9,298 nt of DNA from JBNKDD01 sp050288085 (GCA_050288085.1 JBNKDD010000225.1:1-9298); one strand, 5' to 3'. Positions 1 through 6,065 are shown, counted from the stretch's first letter. Notes: generated from the sequence alone by a model not told the origin. A program made the numbers and translations.

Positions 1-90
1 AAGACCTATTAAAATAAGCAATCCATAAGAGTCACATTCTATCCCATCAGGAGAAGCTTTCTCCGCTCCTATGATTCACATTTGCAAGTT
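1..90. other. Intergenic stretch before the repeat cluster
   Basis: AT-richer DNA with no supported gene. The only structure noted is a short perfect hairpin, GGAGAA at 50-55 and TTCTCC at 59-64 with loop GCT. It has no T-run, so I do not call it a terminator. An open frame running leftward through 69-272 is antisense to the repeat and the nuclease start and has no supporting signal. Confidence 0.5.
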
Positions 91-230
91 ACCCCCCATC
101 CTCGCTGACGCGAGGATTTTGCCCCCCTTGCAAAGGGGGCGGATGATGCGAACACCGCAGGTGGATCATCACGGGGGGTGAAATTCCCCAACAGGGGGGA
201 CAGACGCCGCTCCCCGGCGTCAGGGGGTAT
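91..230. repeat. Left GC-rich hairpin repeat cluster upstream of the DUF559 gene
   Basis: Five hairpins follow one another. 98-105/110-117 is a perfect 8-bp stem with loop TGAC. 121-140 is a near-palindrome with C6 and G5 runs. 142-147/165-170 pairs GATGAT with ATCATC. GGGG at about 175-178 can pair with CCCC at 186-189. 203-209/215-221 pairs GACGCCG with CGGCGTC around a 5-base loop. The outer parts match the copy at 661-740 closely, starting with the shared block ACCCCCCATCCTCGCTG. About 61 bases (141-201) are present here but absent from the right copy. The cluster ends just before the Shine-Dalgarno of the nuclease gene. It looks like a dispersed intergenic palindromic repeat; copy number elsewhere cannot be seen. 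Confidence 0.8.
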
Positions 231-233
231 CCC

Positions 234-239
234 GGAGGT
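234..239 (+). promoter_or_regulatory. Shine-Dalgarno site that fixes the DUF559 start
   Basis: GGAGGT lies 4 nt before the ATG at 244. An upstream in-frame GTG at 178 would add 22 residues, but they would be translated from repeat sequence and have no family match. The ATG is therefore the better start. Confidence 0.75.
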
Positions 240-243
240 ACAC

Positions 244-636
244 ATGCCGCCAAAACCCGGCTGGTCAGGCAAACGCCCTGATGACCATAAACTGAATCAA
301 CAGCTTCGCCAGCGCGCTAAAGAGATGCGGGCTAATCCAACATCGGCGGAAAGCTGGTTGTGGCATCATCTCAAGGGTAAACAACTGGGTTACAAGTTTC
401 GCCGCCAACATGTGATCGACCGTTTTATTGTCGATTTTTATTGCGCCAAAGCCCAGTTGGTGATCGAAGTAGACGGGGAAGTCCACCGCTACACCGGGGA
501 TCACGATATAGCCCGGCAGGAGTTTCTAGAAGCGCTTGAACTGCGTTTCCTCCGGTTCACCAACGACGACGTGATGCACAATCTTGAAGGTGTGATAGCT
601 GCCATCAAACGGGCATTGCCCCCAGGTGATCAATAG
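244..636 (+). CDS. DUF559 (Vsr-like) endonuclease-domain protein
   Basis: A 130-residue soluble protein of the DUF559 family, which belongs to the Vsr/PD-(D/E)XK nuclease fold. Family features visible are the opening helix with AESWLWHHLKG (from about residue 35), the segment LGYKFRRQHVIDRFIVDFYC (about 48-67) with D64, and the strand QLVIEVDGEVH (about 71-81) with E75 and D77. The C-terminal part holds RFLRFTNDDV and a closing helix. E36, D64 and E75 are the likely catalytic acids by analogy with the fold. Length is normal for a complete member. The start is set by GGAGGT at 234-239. The gene stands alone, with no methyltransferase or mismatch-repair partner, and is bracketed by related GC-rich repeats at 91-230 and 661-740. 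Family DNA cleavage is inferred; the biological substrate of stand-alone DUF559 proteins is not established to my knowledge. Confidence 0.88.
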   Translation: MPPKPGWSGKRPDDHKLNQQLRQRAKEMRANPTSAESWLWHHLKGKQLGYKFRRQHVIDRFIVDFYCAKAQLVIEVDGEVHRYTGDHDIARQEFLEALELRFLRFTNDDVMHNLEGVIAAIKRALPPGDQ

Positions 637-660
637 AAGCTATATTCAAGAAGTTACTAT

Positions 661-740
661 ACCCCCCATCCTCGCTGGCGCTCGGATTCGCCCCCCTTGC
701 AAGGGGGGCAGACGCCGGGGAGCGGCGTCAGAGGGTAACC
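661..740. repeat. Right copy of the GC-rich hairpin repeat
   Basis: This copy opens with the same 17-base block as the left cluster. It contains a perfect 20-bp palindrome of a C6 run, TTGCAA and a G6 run at 690-709. A 7-bp stem follows, GACGCCG at 711-717 and CGGCGTC at 723-729, with loop GGGAG. It ends in GGGTAACCC. The left copy has the same last stem but with the loop CTCCC, the reverse complement. No T-run follows any stem, so it is not a standard intrinsic terminator, though it could protect the 3' end of the nuclease transcript. Confidence 0.8.
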
Positions 741-757
741 CCCGCCCGAAAAACCGC

Positions 758-763
758 TATAAT
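758..763 (+). promoter_or_regulatory. Predicted -10 element of the mscS-type gene
   Basis: A perfect TATAAT sits 80 bases before the channel start codon. No good -35 is found at 16-18 nt: the hexamer at 735-740 (GTAACC) matches only about half of TTGACA and lies in the tail of the repeat. The transcript would begin at about 770. Confidence 0.5.
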
Positions 764-769
764 CCTATA

Positions 770-789
770 GACGCACCGCCGCGTGCGTC
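770..789 (+). promoter_or_regulatory. Inverted repeat at the predicted transcript start of the mscS-type gene
   Basis: GACGCAC at 770-776 pairs with GTGCGTC at 783-789 around loop CGCCGC. Given the TATAAT at 758-763, the hairpin would lie at the extreme 5' end of the mRNA. It could be a 5' stabilising stem or the operator of an unidentified regulator; the sequence does not decide. Confidence 0.5.
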
Positions 790-843
790 CTGATTTTGAA
801 TCCGATCAATAAACCTATCCCCTTCCCCAGGAGGTAACCCATC

Positions 844-1950
844 ATGACCGTACTCGGATTGACAGTCCACGAGTGGATCAGCCTCGGCATTTCGTTCGCC
901 ATCATCGCCGTGGCGGTGGTGGTCGGGCGCTGGCTGGTCACCCTGATCCTCGACCGGATCATCGGGCGGCTGGTCGGCAAGACGGCCACCAATCTTGACA
1001 ACCTGATCCTGGAGGCGGTGCGCCAACCGGTCTACTGGCTGGTAGTTGCCATCGTGGTCGATGCCGCCATCAACCGGCTGGATTTTCTGCCCATATCGTG
1101 GAACAGGCCCGTCGGCGATATACTGTTCGTGGCCTATATGGTGGTAGGGTTGACCTTCGTAACCCGGCTGTTCTCCAGGTTATTTGACTGGTACAGCCAG
1201 GGCCTCGCCCACCGGACAAACACCGACATCGACAAAACGATCCTGCCATTCCTGCGGCGGGTGGCGGTCGTCATTATCGCCGCCATCGGCATTATCTCCG
1301 TGTTGAGCCACTTCGAGGTGGATGTCAGCGCCCTGGTTGCCACGCTGGGAGTCGGGTCACTGGCGATTGCGCTGGCTGCCCAGGCCGCGCTGGACGATAC
1401 GATCAGCGGCTTTATCATCGTCACCGACCGCCCCTACCGGATCGGCGACCGGATCGAAATCCTCGACCTGGGGACCTGGGGCGATGTGGTCGATATCGGC
1501 CTGCGCAGCACCCGGATCGTATCTGACGATAACCGGATGGTGGTTATCCCCAACTCGGTGATCGGCAAAAGCCTGGTCGTGAACCACTCCTTTCCCGACA
1601 CCCAGATTCGGATCACGGTGCCGGTTGGGGTGGCCTATGGAACTGACCTGGAATATGCCCGCCGGGTGATCATCGAAGCCGTGACGGGGATCGAAGGGGT
1701 AGTGCCCGGTAAGCCGGTCGAGGCGCTGTTCCACGAGTTCGCCGATTCGGCACTGGTATTCAAGGTCCGCTGGTGGATCGAGTACGCCGTCCAGCGCCCG
1801 CAGATGTTCGACCGGGTCAACACCGCGATCTACAAGGCGCTCAACGAGGCGGGGATCGAAATCCCCTTCCCACAGCGCGACGTAAACCACAAGATCGACC
1901 CGGCCTATGCCGCCGAGATCGCCCGCGCCATCCGGGAGAGTGGGAACTAA
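844..1950 (+). CDS. MscS-family small-conductance mechanosensitive channel
   Basis: A 368-residue inner-membrane channel of the MscS family, which opens under membrane tension to release solutes during hypo-osmotic shock. Hydrophobic segments lie at about 12-36, 62-77, 91-115 and 138-155. The pore-lining helix follows at about 161-195 and is rich in small Gly/Ala residues (VGSLAIALAAQAALDD), as in MscS TM3. The beta domain begins with PYRIGDRIEI (197-206), then GDVVDIGLRSTRI (213-225) and VVIPNSVI (233-240). The C-terminal alpha/beta domain ends with GIEIPFPQRDV (337-347), typical of the family. There are one or two more N-terminal membrane segments than in E. coli MscS. The start is supported by AGGAGGT at 829-835, 8 nt before the ATG. 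The gene is monocistronic, with its stop 12 bases from the stop of the convergent M48 gene and no clear terminator between them. Confidence 0.93.
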   Translation: MTVLGLTVHEWISLGISFAIIAVAVVVGRWLVTLILDRIIGRLVGKTATNLDNLILEAVRQPVYWLVVAIVVDAAINRLDFLPISWNRPVGDILFVAYMVVGLTFVTRLFSRLFDWYSQGLAHRTNTDIDKTILPFLRRVAVVIIAAIGIISVLSHFEVDVSALVATLGVGSLAIALAAQAALDDTISGFIIVTDRPYRIGDRIEILDLGTWGDVVDIGLRSTRIVSDDNRMVVIPNSVIGKSLVVNHSFPDTQIRITVPVGVAYGTDLEYARRVIIEAVTGIEGVVPGKPVEALFHEFADSALVFKVRWWIEYAVQRPQMFDRVNTAIYKALNEAGIEIPFPQRDVNHKIDPAYAAEIARAIRESGN

Positions 1951-1962
1951 GCCTGACAGATT

Positions 1963-3252
1963 TTAACCGCCGATGCTGGCCTGATAGTTCCGGATCAACA
2001 GCTTATTGACCGCCGGTCTTAACGCGCCCAATTCCTGATCGACTTTTTCATAGAGCGAATCGGGCAGCGTCAAAGATGGCTCATCCACCGGGTTAGCTTT
2101 CAGCAGTTTGATCCGGTAGGTGCTGGGCGGGTGTGTCACATCTAATCGGCGCAGCGTGAGTTCCTGTACCCGCCGCCTGCGTTCCAATTCACGCGCTGGC
2201 AGGGCAGCAATGTTCTGTTGGAAAACTTCAATGGCATCCCGCTCTTTGGTGGGGTTCAATGCGACTGACGCCAATGCCGGGACAAATGAATCGCCTAAGT
2301 GCATTTTATCCAACATCGATACCGCGGTTGGGGTTCCGCTGATTTTGGCGGATAGCTGATCGGCCAGATATTCGGCACGCCGTGTCTCATACCACAACAG
2401 ATTGCTGAGAAGATAGACCCCCACCCAGGGGATAATCGACAGGATCAAAGTGATCAGGTTAACGGCCCACGTCGTTATAACCTCAAAAAAGGATCGTACT
2501 CTGATCGTCCGGGTGCGGGGTTGTGACCGTAAGAGGTTATACCATTCAGCCAGCGCTTGAATAGCCGTCCCGACAAAAATACTCCGCGTCGGATCGCCGT
2601 TGACACAGTGAGCGAGTTCATGGCCGATCAAGGCCGCCCGCTCCTGGTGATTCAGAATGGTCCACAGCGGCAGGCCGATAAACAAGATACGCTTCTGCTT
2701 CAAGCCACACACGGCATAACTTGCATTGAATCCGCCGGTAATGACAATCCCATCCACCGGTGGTGCATCAAGGGCCTGTGCAATGTTATCCACCAATTCA
2801 AAGAGTGCGGGCAGCTTTTCACGCGAGGTGGTCGCTTCGGGCACTTTTCCAAAACGCGGGCGAAGCATCCAGGCGATCAGCAACAGGACAACCCCGCCGA
2901 AAATCGCAAAGAAATTGAACTTCGCCCAGATCGGCAAAGCGATCCCGACCACGACAAAGGCCAATGTTACGAGGTGAACCAGGGTGGCGATCAGATAGGC
3001 CAGCAGCTTGGAGGCCGTCAACTGCGGCTTGAGTGACTCGGCTTTGAGCAGGCGCTCCATAAGGGCCCGGCCCTGCTTCTGGCCCAACCGGGTATAGATT
3101 TTCGCAATAAGTTGTTTGGGAGGCTCCTGCTTTTGCTGGCGCGGATTGACATTATAGTTGCATTGATCGCACCAGGTCACGTATCCAAGTTGGACGGGCA
3201 TGTCCGCGCCACATTCAGGACAGGTCTCAATAGTCAGATTGTCGGGCTGCAT
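1963..3252 (-). CDS. Membrane M48-family zinc metallopeptidase with N-terminal zinc ribbon
   Basis: A 429-residue membrane peptidase of the M48 (HtpX/Ste24-like) family, probably acting in membrane-protein quality control. The N-terminus has two CxxC pairs (C11/C14 and C28/C31), a zinc-ribbon motif. Two hydrophobic segments follow at about 83-107 and 112-130. The catalytic motif HELAH is at 211-215, with E212 as the general base. A further long hydrophobic region covers about 256-286. The third zinc ligand is E294 in RRAEYLADQLSAKISG, the usual M48 ExxxD motif. The last 110 residues are soluble and charged, ending with short motifs such as THPPSTYRIKLLKA that recur in HtpX-like enzymes. ATG at 3252 is preceded by a GAGAGGG-like site. 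The upstream gene DUF6157 is on the same strand 81 bases away. All catalytic residues are present, so it should be active. Confidence 0.92.
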   Translation of the reverse strand: MQPDNLTIETCPECGADMPVQLGYVTWCDQCNYNVNPRQQKQEPPKQLIAKIYTRLGQKQGRALMERLLKAESLKPQLTASKLLAYLIATLVHLVTLAFVVVGIALPIWAKFNFFAIFGGVVLLLIAWMLRPRFGKVPEATTSREKLPALFELVDNIAQALDAPPVDGIVITGGFNASYAVCGLKQKRILFIGLPLWTILNHQERAALIGHELAHCVNGDPTRSIFVGTAIQALAEWYNLLRSQPRTRTIRVRSFFEVITTWAVNLITLILSIIPWVGVYLLSNLLWYETRRAEYLADQLSAKISGTPTAVSMLDKMHLGDSFVPALASVALNPTKERDAIEVFQQNIAALPARELERRRRVQELTLRRLDVTHPPSTYRIKLLKANPVDEPSLTLPDSLYEKVDQELGALRPAVNKLLIRNYQASIGG

Positions 3253-3294
3253 GAGTATAGATTCCCTCTCCGGCTCAAGAAGATAATGGGGGCA

Positions 3295-3323
3295 ATCATA
3301 GCCGAAGTCCAGGAAATACGAAA
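3295..3323 (-). promoter_or_regulatory. Weak candidate promoter for the M48 peptidase gene
   Basis: Read on the minus strand, TATGAT (3295-3300) is a fair -10, but the hexamer 17 nt upstream (TTTCGT, 3318-3323) is a poor -35. The gene may instead be read from the promoter of the DUF6157 gene upstream. Confidence 0.25.
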
Positions 3324-3333
3324 GACAAATCAG

Positions 3334-3753
3334 TTATTCCCGTTTGCTCCTGAGTGCCCTAAGCTGGTTGGGGCAAGTAGCAGCAAAGTGCTTGTACTCT
3401 TCAGAGTCAACCGCATACAGAGCGATCTTCCCATCGTGGTCGTAATGTGCTCCCCAACCATACTTTTTAGTCAGGGCAGAGGCACGCAGGCAGGGATGCC
3501 CCTTCTGGAAAAACTTGGCCCTGATTTGGTCGCCGTGTTCCTCCAACTCCTCATCTGATATTCCCTGCCGGATGACATATACCGCAAACGCCAGATCATC
3601 GTGATTATAGTAGTACGGCTTTTGCGATAGGAGTTCATATTGGATAATGTGAGTGGGTTTTGGAGTCCGGTTAGACTCAGGGATAACACCTGCCGCAGCC
3701 TCCGAGTCCGGTGCAATTTGTATAAAGGTTTCTGTATAGGTCAACTTCTTCAT
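3334..3753 (-). CDS. DUF6157 family protein
   Basis: A 139-residue soluble protein that I recognise as a DUF6157 member. It opens with MKKLTYTETFIQIAPDS, then AGVIPESNR and THIIQYELLSQKPY (about 34-47), and ends with HPCLRASALTKKYGWGAHYD (86-105) and GKIALYAVDSEEY (108-120). These blocks are the conserved core of the family; its biochemical function is unknown. There are no membrane segments or signal peptide. The frame stays open upstream to a TTG at 3789, but that codon lies inside the predicted promoter, so it would not be in the transcript. I therefore choose the ATG at 3753. The Shine-Dalgarno is weak (AGGGA abuts the ATG). It may be co-transcribed with the M48 peptidase 81 bases downstream. 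Confidence 0.82.
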   Translation of the reverse strand: MKKLTYTETFIQIAPDSEAAAGVIPESNRTPKPTHIIQYELLSQKPYYYNHDDLAFAVYVIRQGISDEELEEHGDQIRAKFFQKGHPCLRASALTKKYGWGAHYDHDGKIALYAVDSEEYKHFAATCPNQLRALRSKRE

Positions 3754-3779
3754 TCCCTGCTTACCCCATCGTTGGTTTA

Positions 3780-3808
3780 ATTGTAGCAAATATGTTCTAC
3801 CGCATCAA
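3780..3808 (-). promoter_or_regulatory. Sigma-70-type promoter of the DUF6157 gene
   Basis: On the minus strand, TTGATG (3803-3808) and TACAAT (3780-3785) are separated by 17 nt. A TG one base before the -10 makes it an extended -10. Transcription would start at about 3773, giving a leader of about 20 nt to the ATG at 3753. Confidence 0.65.
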
Positions 3809-3931
3809 GAGAGTCAATATTGTCTTTGGCTGTGCCGCAATGGGATCACCTTGTGACAATCGACACTGGCGATCAACCGTCATTCCGCCTATCCTGATAC
3901 CAACGCATCAGCATGTCGTGGAGAGAGAAGA
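3809..3931. other. Divergent intergenic region before the ferredoxin gene
   Basis: I find no convincing promoter for the rightward gene here. TATCCT at 3890-3895 could be a -10, but its -35 position reads TGGCGA. A short TTGT-G-ACAA inverted repeat lies at 3851-3859. GGAG at 3920-3923 is the ribosome binding site of the next gene, 8 nt before its ATG. Confidence 0.35.
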
Positions 3932-4873
3932 ATGATCGGGTGGATCGCCCTGGGCGTGTTCGGCCCGCTGCTGGCCGGGTTATTGGGCCTGTGGATCGTG
4001 GGGGAGCGCGGCAGGTTACTGCTGCCTTCGACACGGGAGTGGATCAGGCGGACCGACCGTAAAACGCTGTGGAGCGGCAGGTTTTTGCACGGATATGTCT
4101 ACTTCCGCTGGACGAAGCCATACTTCCGCATGGCGTTCAACTACCACTTCCCAATGCTCGATCCAGACGACGGCAAACCTCACTGGGCGACTCACTATCA
4201 CGGCAAGGTCGTCCCGACCGAACTGGCAAAAGCGCTGATCACCATCGATCAGCCGATCTGCCGCGAGGAATCCGAGCAGGTGATCCCGTTCGAGACCGCG
4301 CGGACGCTGGTGCTCGATGGCCCACCCGATGTGGCAGTTTACGACTGCCCCTGCCGTGAAGCCCGCGGCGAGGATCACTGCAAGCCGGTTGATGTGTGTA
4401 TGGTGGTCGGCCAGCCCTTTGTCGATGTGCTCCTCGAACATCACCCCGAAAAGAGCCGCCGGGTGACTCAAGAGGAAGCGGTCGCCATCCTCGAAGCGGA
4501 ACACGACCGGGGGCACATCCACGCGGCCTACTTCAAAGACCTGATGCTCAACCGCTTCTACGCGATCTGCAACTGCTGTTCATGCTGCTGCGGCGGGCTT
4601 GAGTCGATGCGGCGCGGCGTGCCGATGGTCATTTCGTCGGGCTACATAGCCCAGATCGACCCGGATGAGTGCTTCGGCTGCGGGGAGTGTGAATCAGCCT
4701 GCCCCTTCGAAGCAATTGAGATGGGGCGTGAAGTAGCCGAAGTCACCTGGGAAAAGTGCATGGGCTGCGGGGTGTGTGTCGATCAGTGCCAGAACGGCGT
4801 GATCGAGTTGGTGCTTGACGAGCGTAAGGGCCTCCCCTTAGATGTACGGATCAAGGAACAAAGCCCGGTTTAA
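3932..4873 (+). CDS. Membrane-anchored cysteine-rich protein with two 4Fe-4S ferredoxin motifs
   Basis: A 313-residue electron-carrier-like protein. Residues 3-23 form one hydrophobic anchor. The middle has an unusual cysteine pattern: CPCR (139-142), C150 and C156, i.e. C-x-C-x8-C-x5-C, followed by CNCCSCCCGG (213-222) with six cysteines in eight residues. The C-terminus has two classical ferredoxin motifs, C247/C250/C253/C257 followed by Pro, and C276/C279/C282/C286 followed by Gln. There are 19 cysteines in total, 8 explained by the two 4Fe-4S clusters and 11 not; the latter could bind one or two more clusters. Similar CxCR plus CNCCxCCC modules occur in uncharacterised ferredoxin-like proteins of anaerobes (recalled, not searched). 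A role in membrane-associated electron transfer is inferred. No redox-enzyme gene adjoins it, so the partner is unknown. ATG is supported by GGAG at 3920-3923. Confidence 0.85.
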   Translation: MIGWIALGVFGPLLAGLLGLWIVGERGRLLLPSTREWIRRTDRKTLWSGRFLHGYVYFRWTKPYFRMAFNYHFPMLDPDDGKPHWATHYHGKVVPTELAKALITIDQPICREESEQVIPFETARTLVLDGPPDVAVYDCPCREARGEDHCKPVDVCMVVGQPFVDVLLEHHPEKSRRVTQEEAVAILEAEHDRGHIHAAYFKDLMLNRFYAICNCCSCCCGGLESMRRGVPMVISSGYIAQIDPDECFGCGECESACPFEAIEMGREVAEVTWEKCMGCGVCVDQCQNGVIELVLDERKGLPLDVRIKEQSPV

Positions 4874-4880
4874 GCTATTT

Positions 4881-4909
4881 AGCCAGCCACAAAATTCACG
4901 CGGCTGGCT
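4881..4909. terminator. Candidate bidirectional terminator hairpin between convergent genes
   Basis: AGCCAGCC (4881-4888) pairs perfectly with GGCTGGCT (4902-4909) around a 13-base AT-rich loop. It lies between the stops of the ferredoxin gene (4873) and the SRPBCC gene (4927). The trailing sequence is only moderately T-rich in either direction, so its strength as an intrinsic terminator is doubtful, but position and symmetry fit. Confidence 0.55.
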
Positions 4910-4926
4910 CTAATTCATTCTACGTA

Positions 4927-5385
4927 TTAATGGTCGCGTTGTTCAACAACACGTACCAACTGTTGGAGTTCTTCGCGGTAAATCTTGCGCGTAACCGGTG
5001 GGTTGATCAACTTCTCGACCACCCCGCGAACACCGGCAGCCGTCCTGGTAACCGTGCGGATCGTGACCCGTGTTTGTGATCCGGCTGCAACCGGCTCAAG
5101 CGTAAAGGTGGTCTGCACCCCGGCAGCCTGATCTTCCTCCATCAGAACATGGCCCGGATCAGGTTCGGTGACCTGCATATCATATTCAAAACTGGCCCCG
5201 AAGACTTCCATTCTGACCGTTGCACGCGTCCCTGAACCAAAGCCCCCTTCCCTGACAACCATCTCTTTGAAATAGGGCTGGGGCAGGATAGAGGGATGCC
5301 CCGCCTTATAATCCGCGATGATGGCATAAACCCGCTCCGGTTGAGCGTCTACCACTTCACTTACTTCTACTTGATACTCACTCAT
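4927..5385 (-). CDS. SRPBCC (START-like/polyketide cyclase) family protein
   Basis: A 152-residue soluble protein with the SRPBCC fold, a helix-grip that forms a hydrophobic ligand pocket. The N-terminal strand and helix read EYQVEVSEVVDAQPERVYAI (3-22), the usual opening of the family. The loop GHPSILPQPYFKEMVV (29-44) and the strands GSGTRATVRMEVFG (50-63) follow, and a long C-terminal helix starts at about 114. Ligand or reaction cannot be read from the sequence. It lies just downstream of the TetR gene: 14 nt separate the TetR stop from this ATG, so the two form an operon. A TTG at 5403 and an ATG at 5388 are also in frame. I prefer 5385 because the only purine-rich site (GGA at 5394-5396) is then 8 nt away, and because of the usual MSEY-type start. 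A regulator controlling a ligand-binding protein suggests a small lipophilic inducer. Confidence 0.82.
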   Translation of the reverse strand: MSEYQVEVSEVVDAQPERVYAIIADYKAGHPSILPQPYFKEMVVREGGFGSGTRATVRMEVFGASFEYDMQVTEPDPGHVLMEEDQAAGVQTTFTLEPVAAGSQTRVTIRTVTRTAAGVRGVVEKLINPPVTRKIYREELQQLVRVVEQRDH

Positions 5386-5399
5386 CATTATTGTCCATA

Positions 5400-5978
5400 T
5401 CAACTCGTAAAGTCCGAGATTATCCGGCTGACAACCCGTTCCAGGGGGTAATCAGCCGGGGATAACAGGTATTGCTGGATAGTGCCTTCGATCAGGCTGT
5501 AGAGCAGCAGCGCGTCCAGTTCAGGCTCCGGTCGTCCGCTGGCTTCAAGCTCACGGGTGAACAGCGCCCGCAGCCGCCCGGTATAATCGCGGAAGCCATC
5601 ACCGAGCAGTTCCATAACGGCGGGTTGAGTCCTCAGCATATAGAACAAAGTCCAGAAATCAGGCTCGGCTTCCAGCATATCAAAGATGGTGGACAGGATG
5701 CGGGCAATGCGATCCTCCGGCCCGGAGCCTGATTCATAGGCTGCGGTAAAAGCCTCACTCAGACGCTGCATAGTGTCATCAAAGACGGCCTGAAGCAAGC
5801 TTTCTTTGCCATCAAAGTAGTGATACATAAGCCCCGTCGAGATGCCCGCATGGGCAGCTATCTGCCGAATGCTGGTATGGGCATACCCGGATCGGGAAAA
5901 GAGCACAATCCCGCTTCGCAGGATCTCGGCGCGGGTGGCTTCCCTGATTTTTTCGTTGGCGGCTTTACTACGTGGCAT
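5400..5978 (-). CDS. TetR/AcrR-family transcriptional regulator
   Basis: A 192-residue repressor-type regulator. Residues 11-55 form the TetR DNA-binding domain: IREATRAEILRSGIVLFSRSGYAHTSIRQIAAHAGISTGLMYHYF, with the recognition helix at about 45-54 and the family signature GISTGLMYHYFDGKESLL. The rest is helical and variable, as expected for ligand binding and dimerisation. The frame is open upstream to 6170, but the extra residues would run through the promoter and into the divergent gene. The ATG at 5978 gives the standard length and lies downstream of the predicted transcript start at about 6005. There is no clear Shine-Dalgarno before it; the short leader is A-rich. It is probably autoregulated through the palindrome at 5992-6009. 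Promoter, regulator and SRPBCC gene form one compact unit. Confidence 0.9.
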   Translation of the reverse strand: MPRSKAANEKIREATRAEILRSGIVLFSRSGYAHTSIRQIAAHAGISTGLMYHYFDGKESLLQAVFDDTMQRLSEAFTAAYESGSGPEDRIARILSTIFDMLEAEPDFWTLFYMLRTQPAVMELLGDGFRDYTGRLRALFTRELEASGRPEPELDALLLYSLIEGTIQQYLLSPADYPLERVVSRIISDFTS

Positions 5979-5991
5979 ATCGATTTTTTTG

Positions 5992-6009
5992 ATTGAACGT
6001 GCGTTCAAT
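5992..6009. promoter_or_regulatory. Putative TetR-family operator (18-bp palindrome)
   Basis: ATTGAACG-TG-CGTTCAAT has 8-bp perfect arms with a 2-bp centre. It sits between the -10 (6012-6017) and the ATG (5978) of the TetR gene, overlapping the predicted transcript start. Size, symmetry and place are those of an autoregulatory TetR-family operator. The regulator binding here is inferred. Confidence 0.75.
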
Positions 6010-6011
6010 AG

Positions 6012-6040
6012 AAAATATCGAAAACGTGAGCCTATGTCAA
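6012..6040 (-). promoter_or_regulatory. Promoter of the TetR-SRPBCC operon
   Basis: On the minus strand, a consensus TTGACA (6035-6040) is followed after 17 nt by TATTTT (6012-6017). The predicted start at about 6005 falls in the palindrome, so a bound repressor would block initiation. Confidence 0.75.
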
Positions 6041-6065
6041 GGGCATGCCGCCGATCATCCCCCTG

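Noticed and set aside
178..243. Longer DUF559 protein starting at GTG 178
   Set aside because: The added 22 residues are translated repeat DNA, and a good Shine-Dalgarno sits before ATG 244.
690..709. Perfect palindrome after the DUF559 gene as an intrinsic terminator
   Set aside because: No T-run follows on either strand and it is part of a repeat also found upstream of the gene.
91..740. Repeated blocks suggesting a CRISPR array
   Set aside because: Only two diverged copies exist, about 570 bases apart and with a gene between them; no regular spacers or cas genes.
1357..1890. 177-residue open frame antisense to the channel gene
   Set aside because: It mirrors a strongly supported MscS gene, has low-complexity Asp/His/Arg content and no ribosome binding site.
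2557..3036. 159-residue open frame antisense to the M48 gene
   Set aside because: Polar shadow of a well-supported gene with no recognisable domain.
6042..6049. GGCATGCC palindrome between the divergent promoters as an operator
   Set aside because: Eight bases are too short to be meaningful and match no known DtxR-type box.
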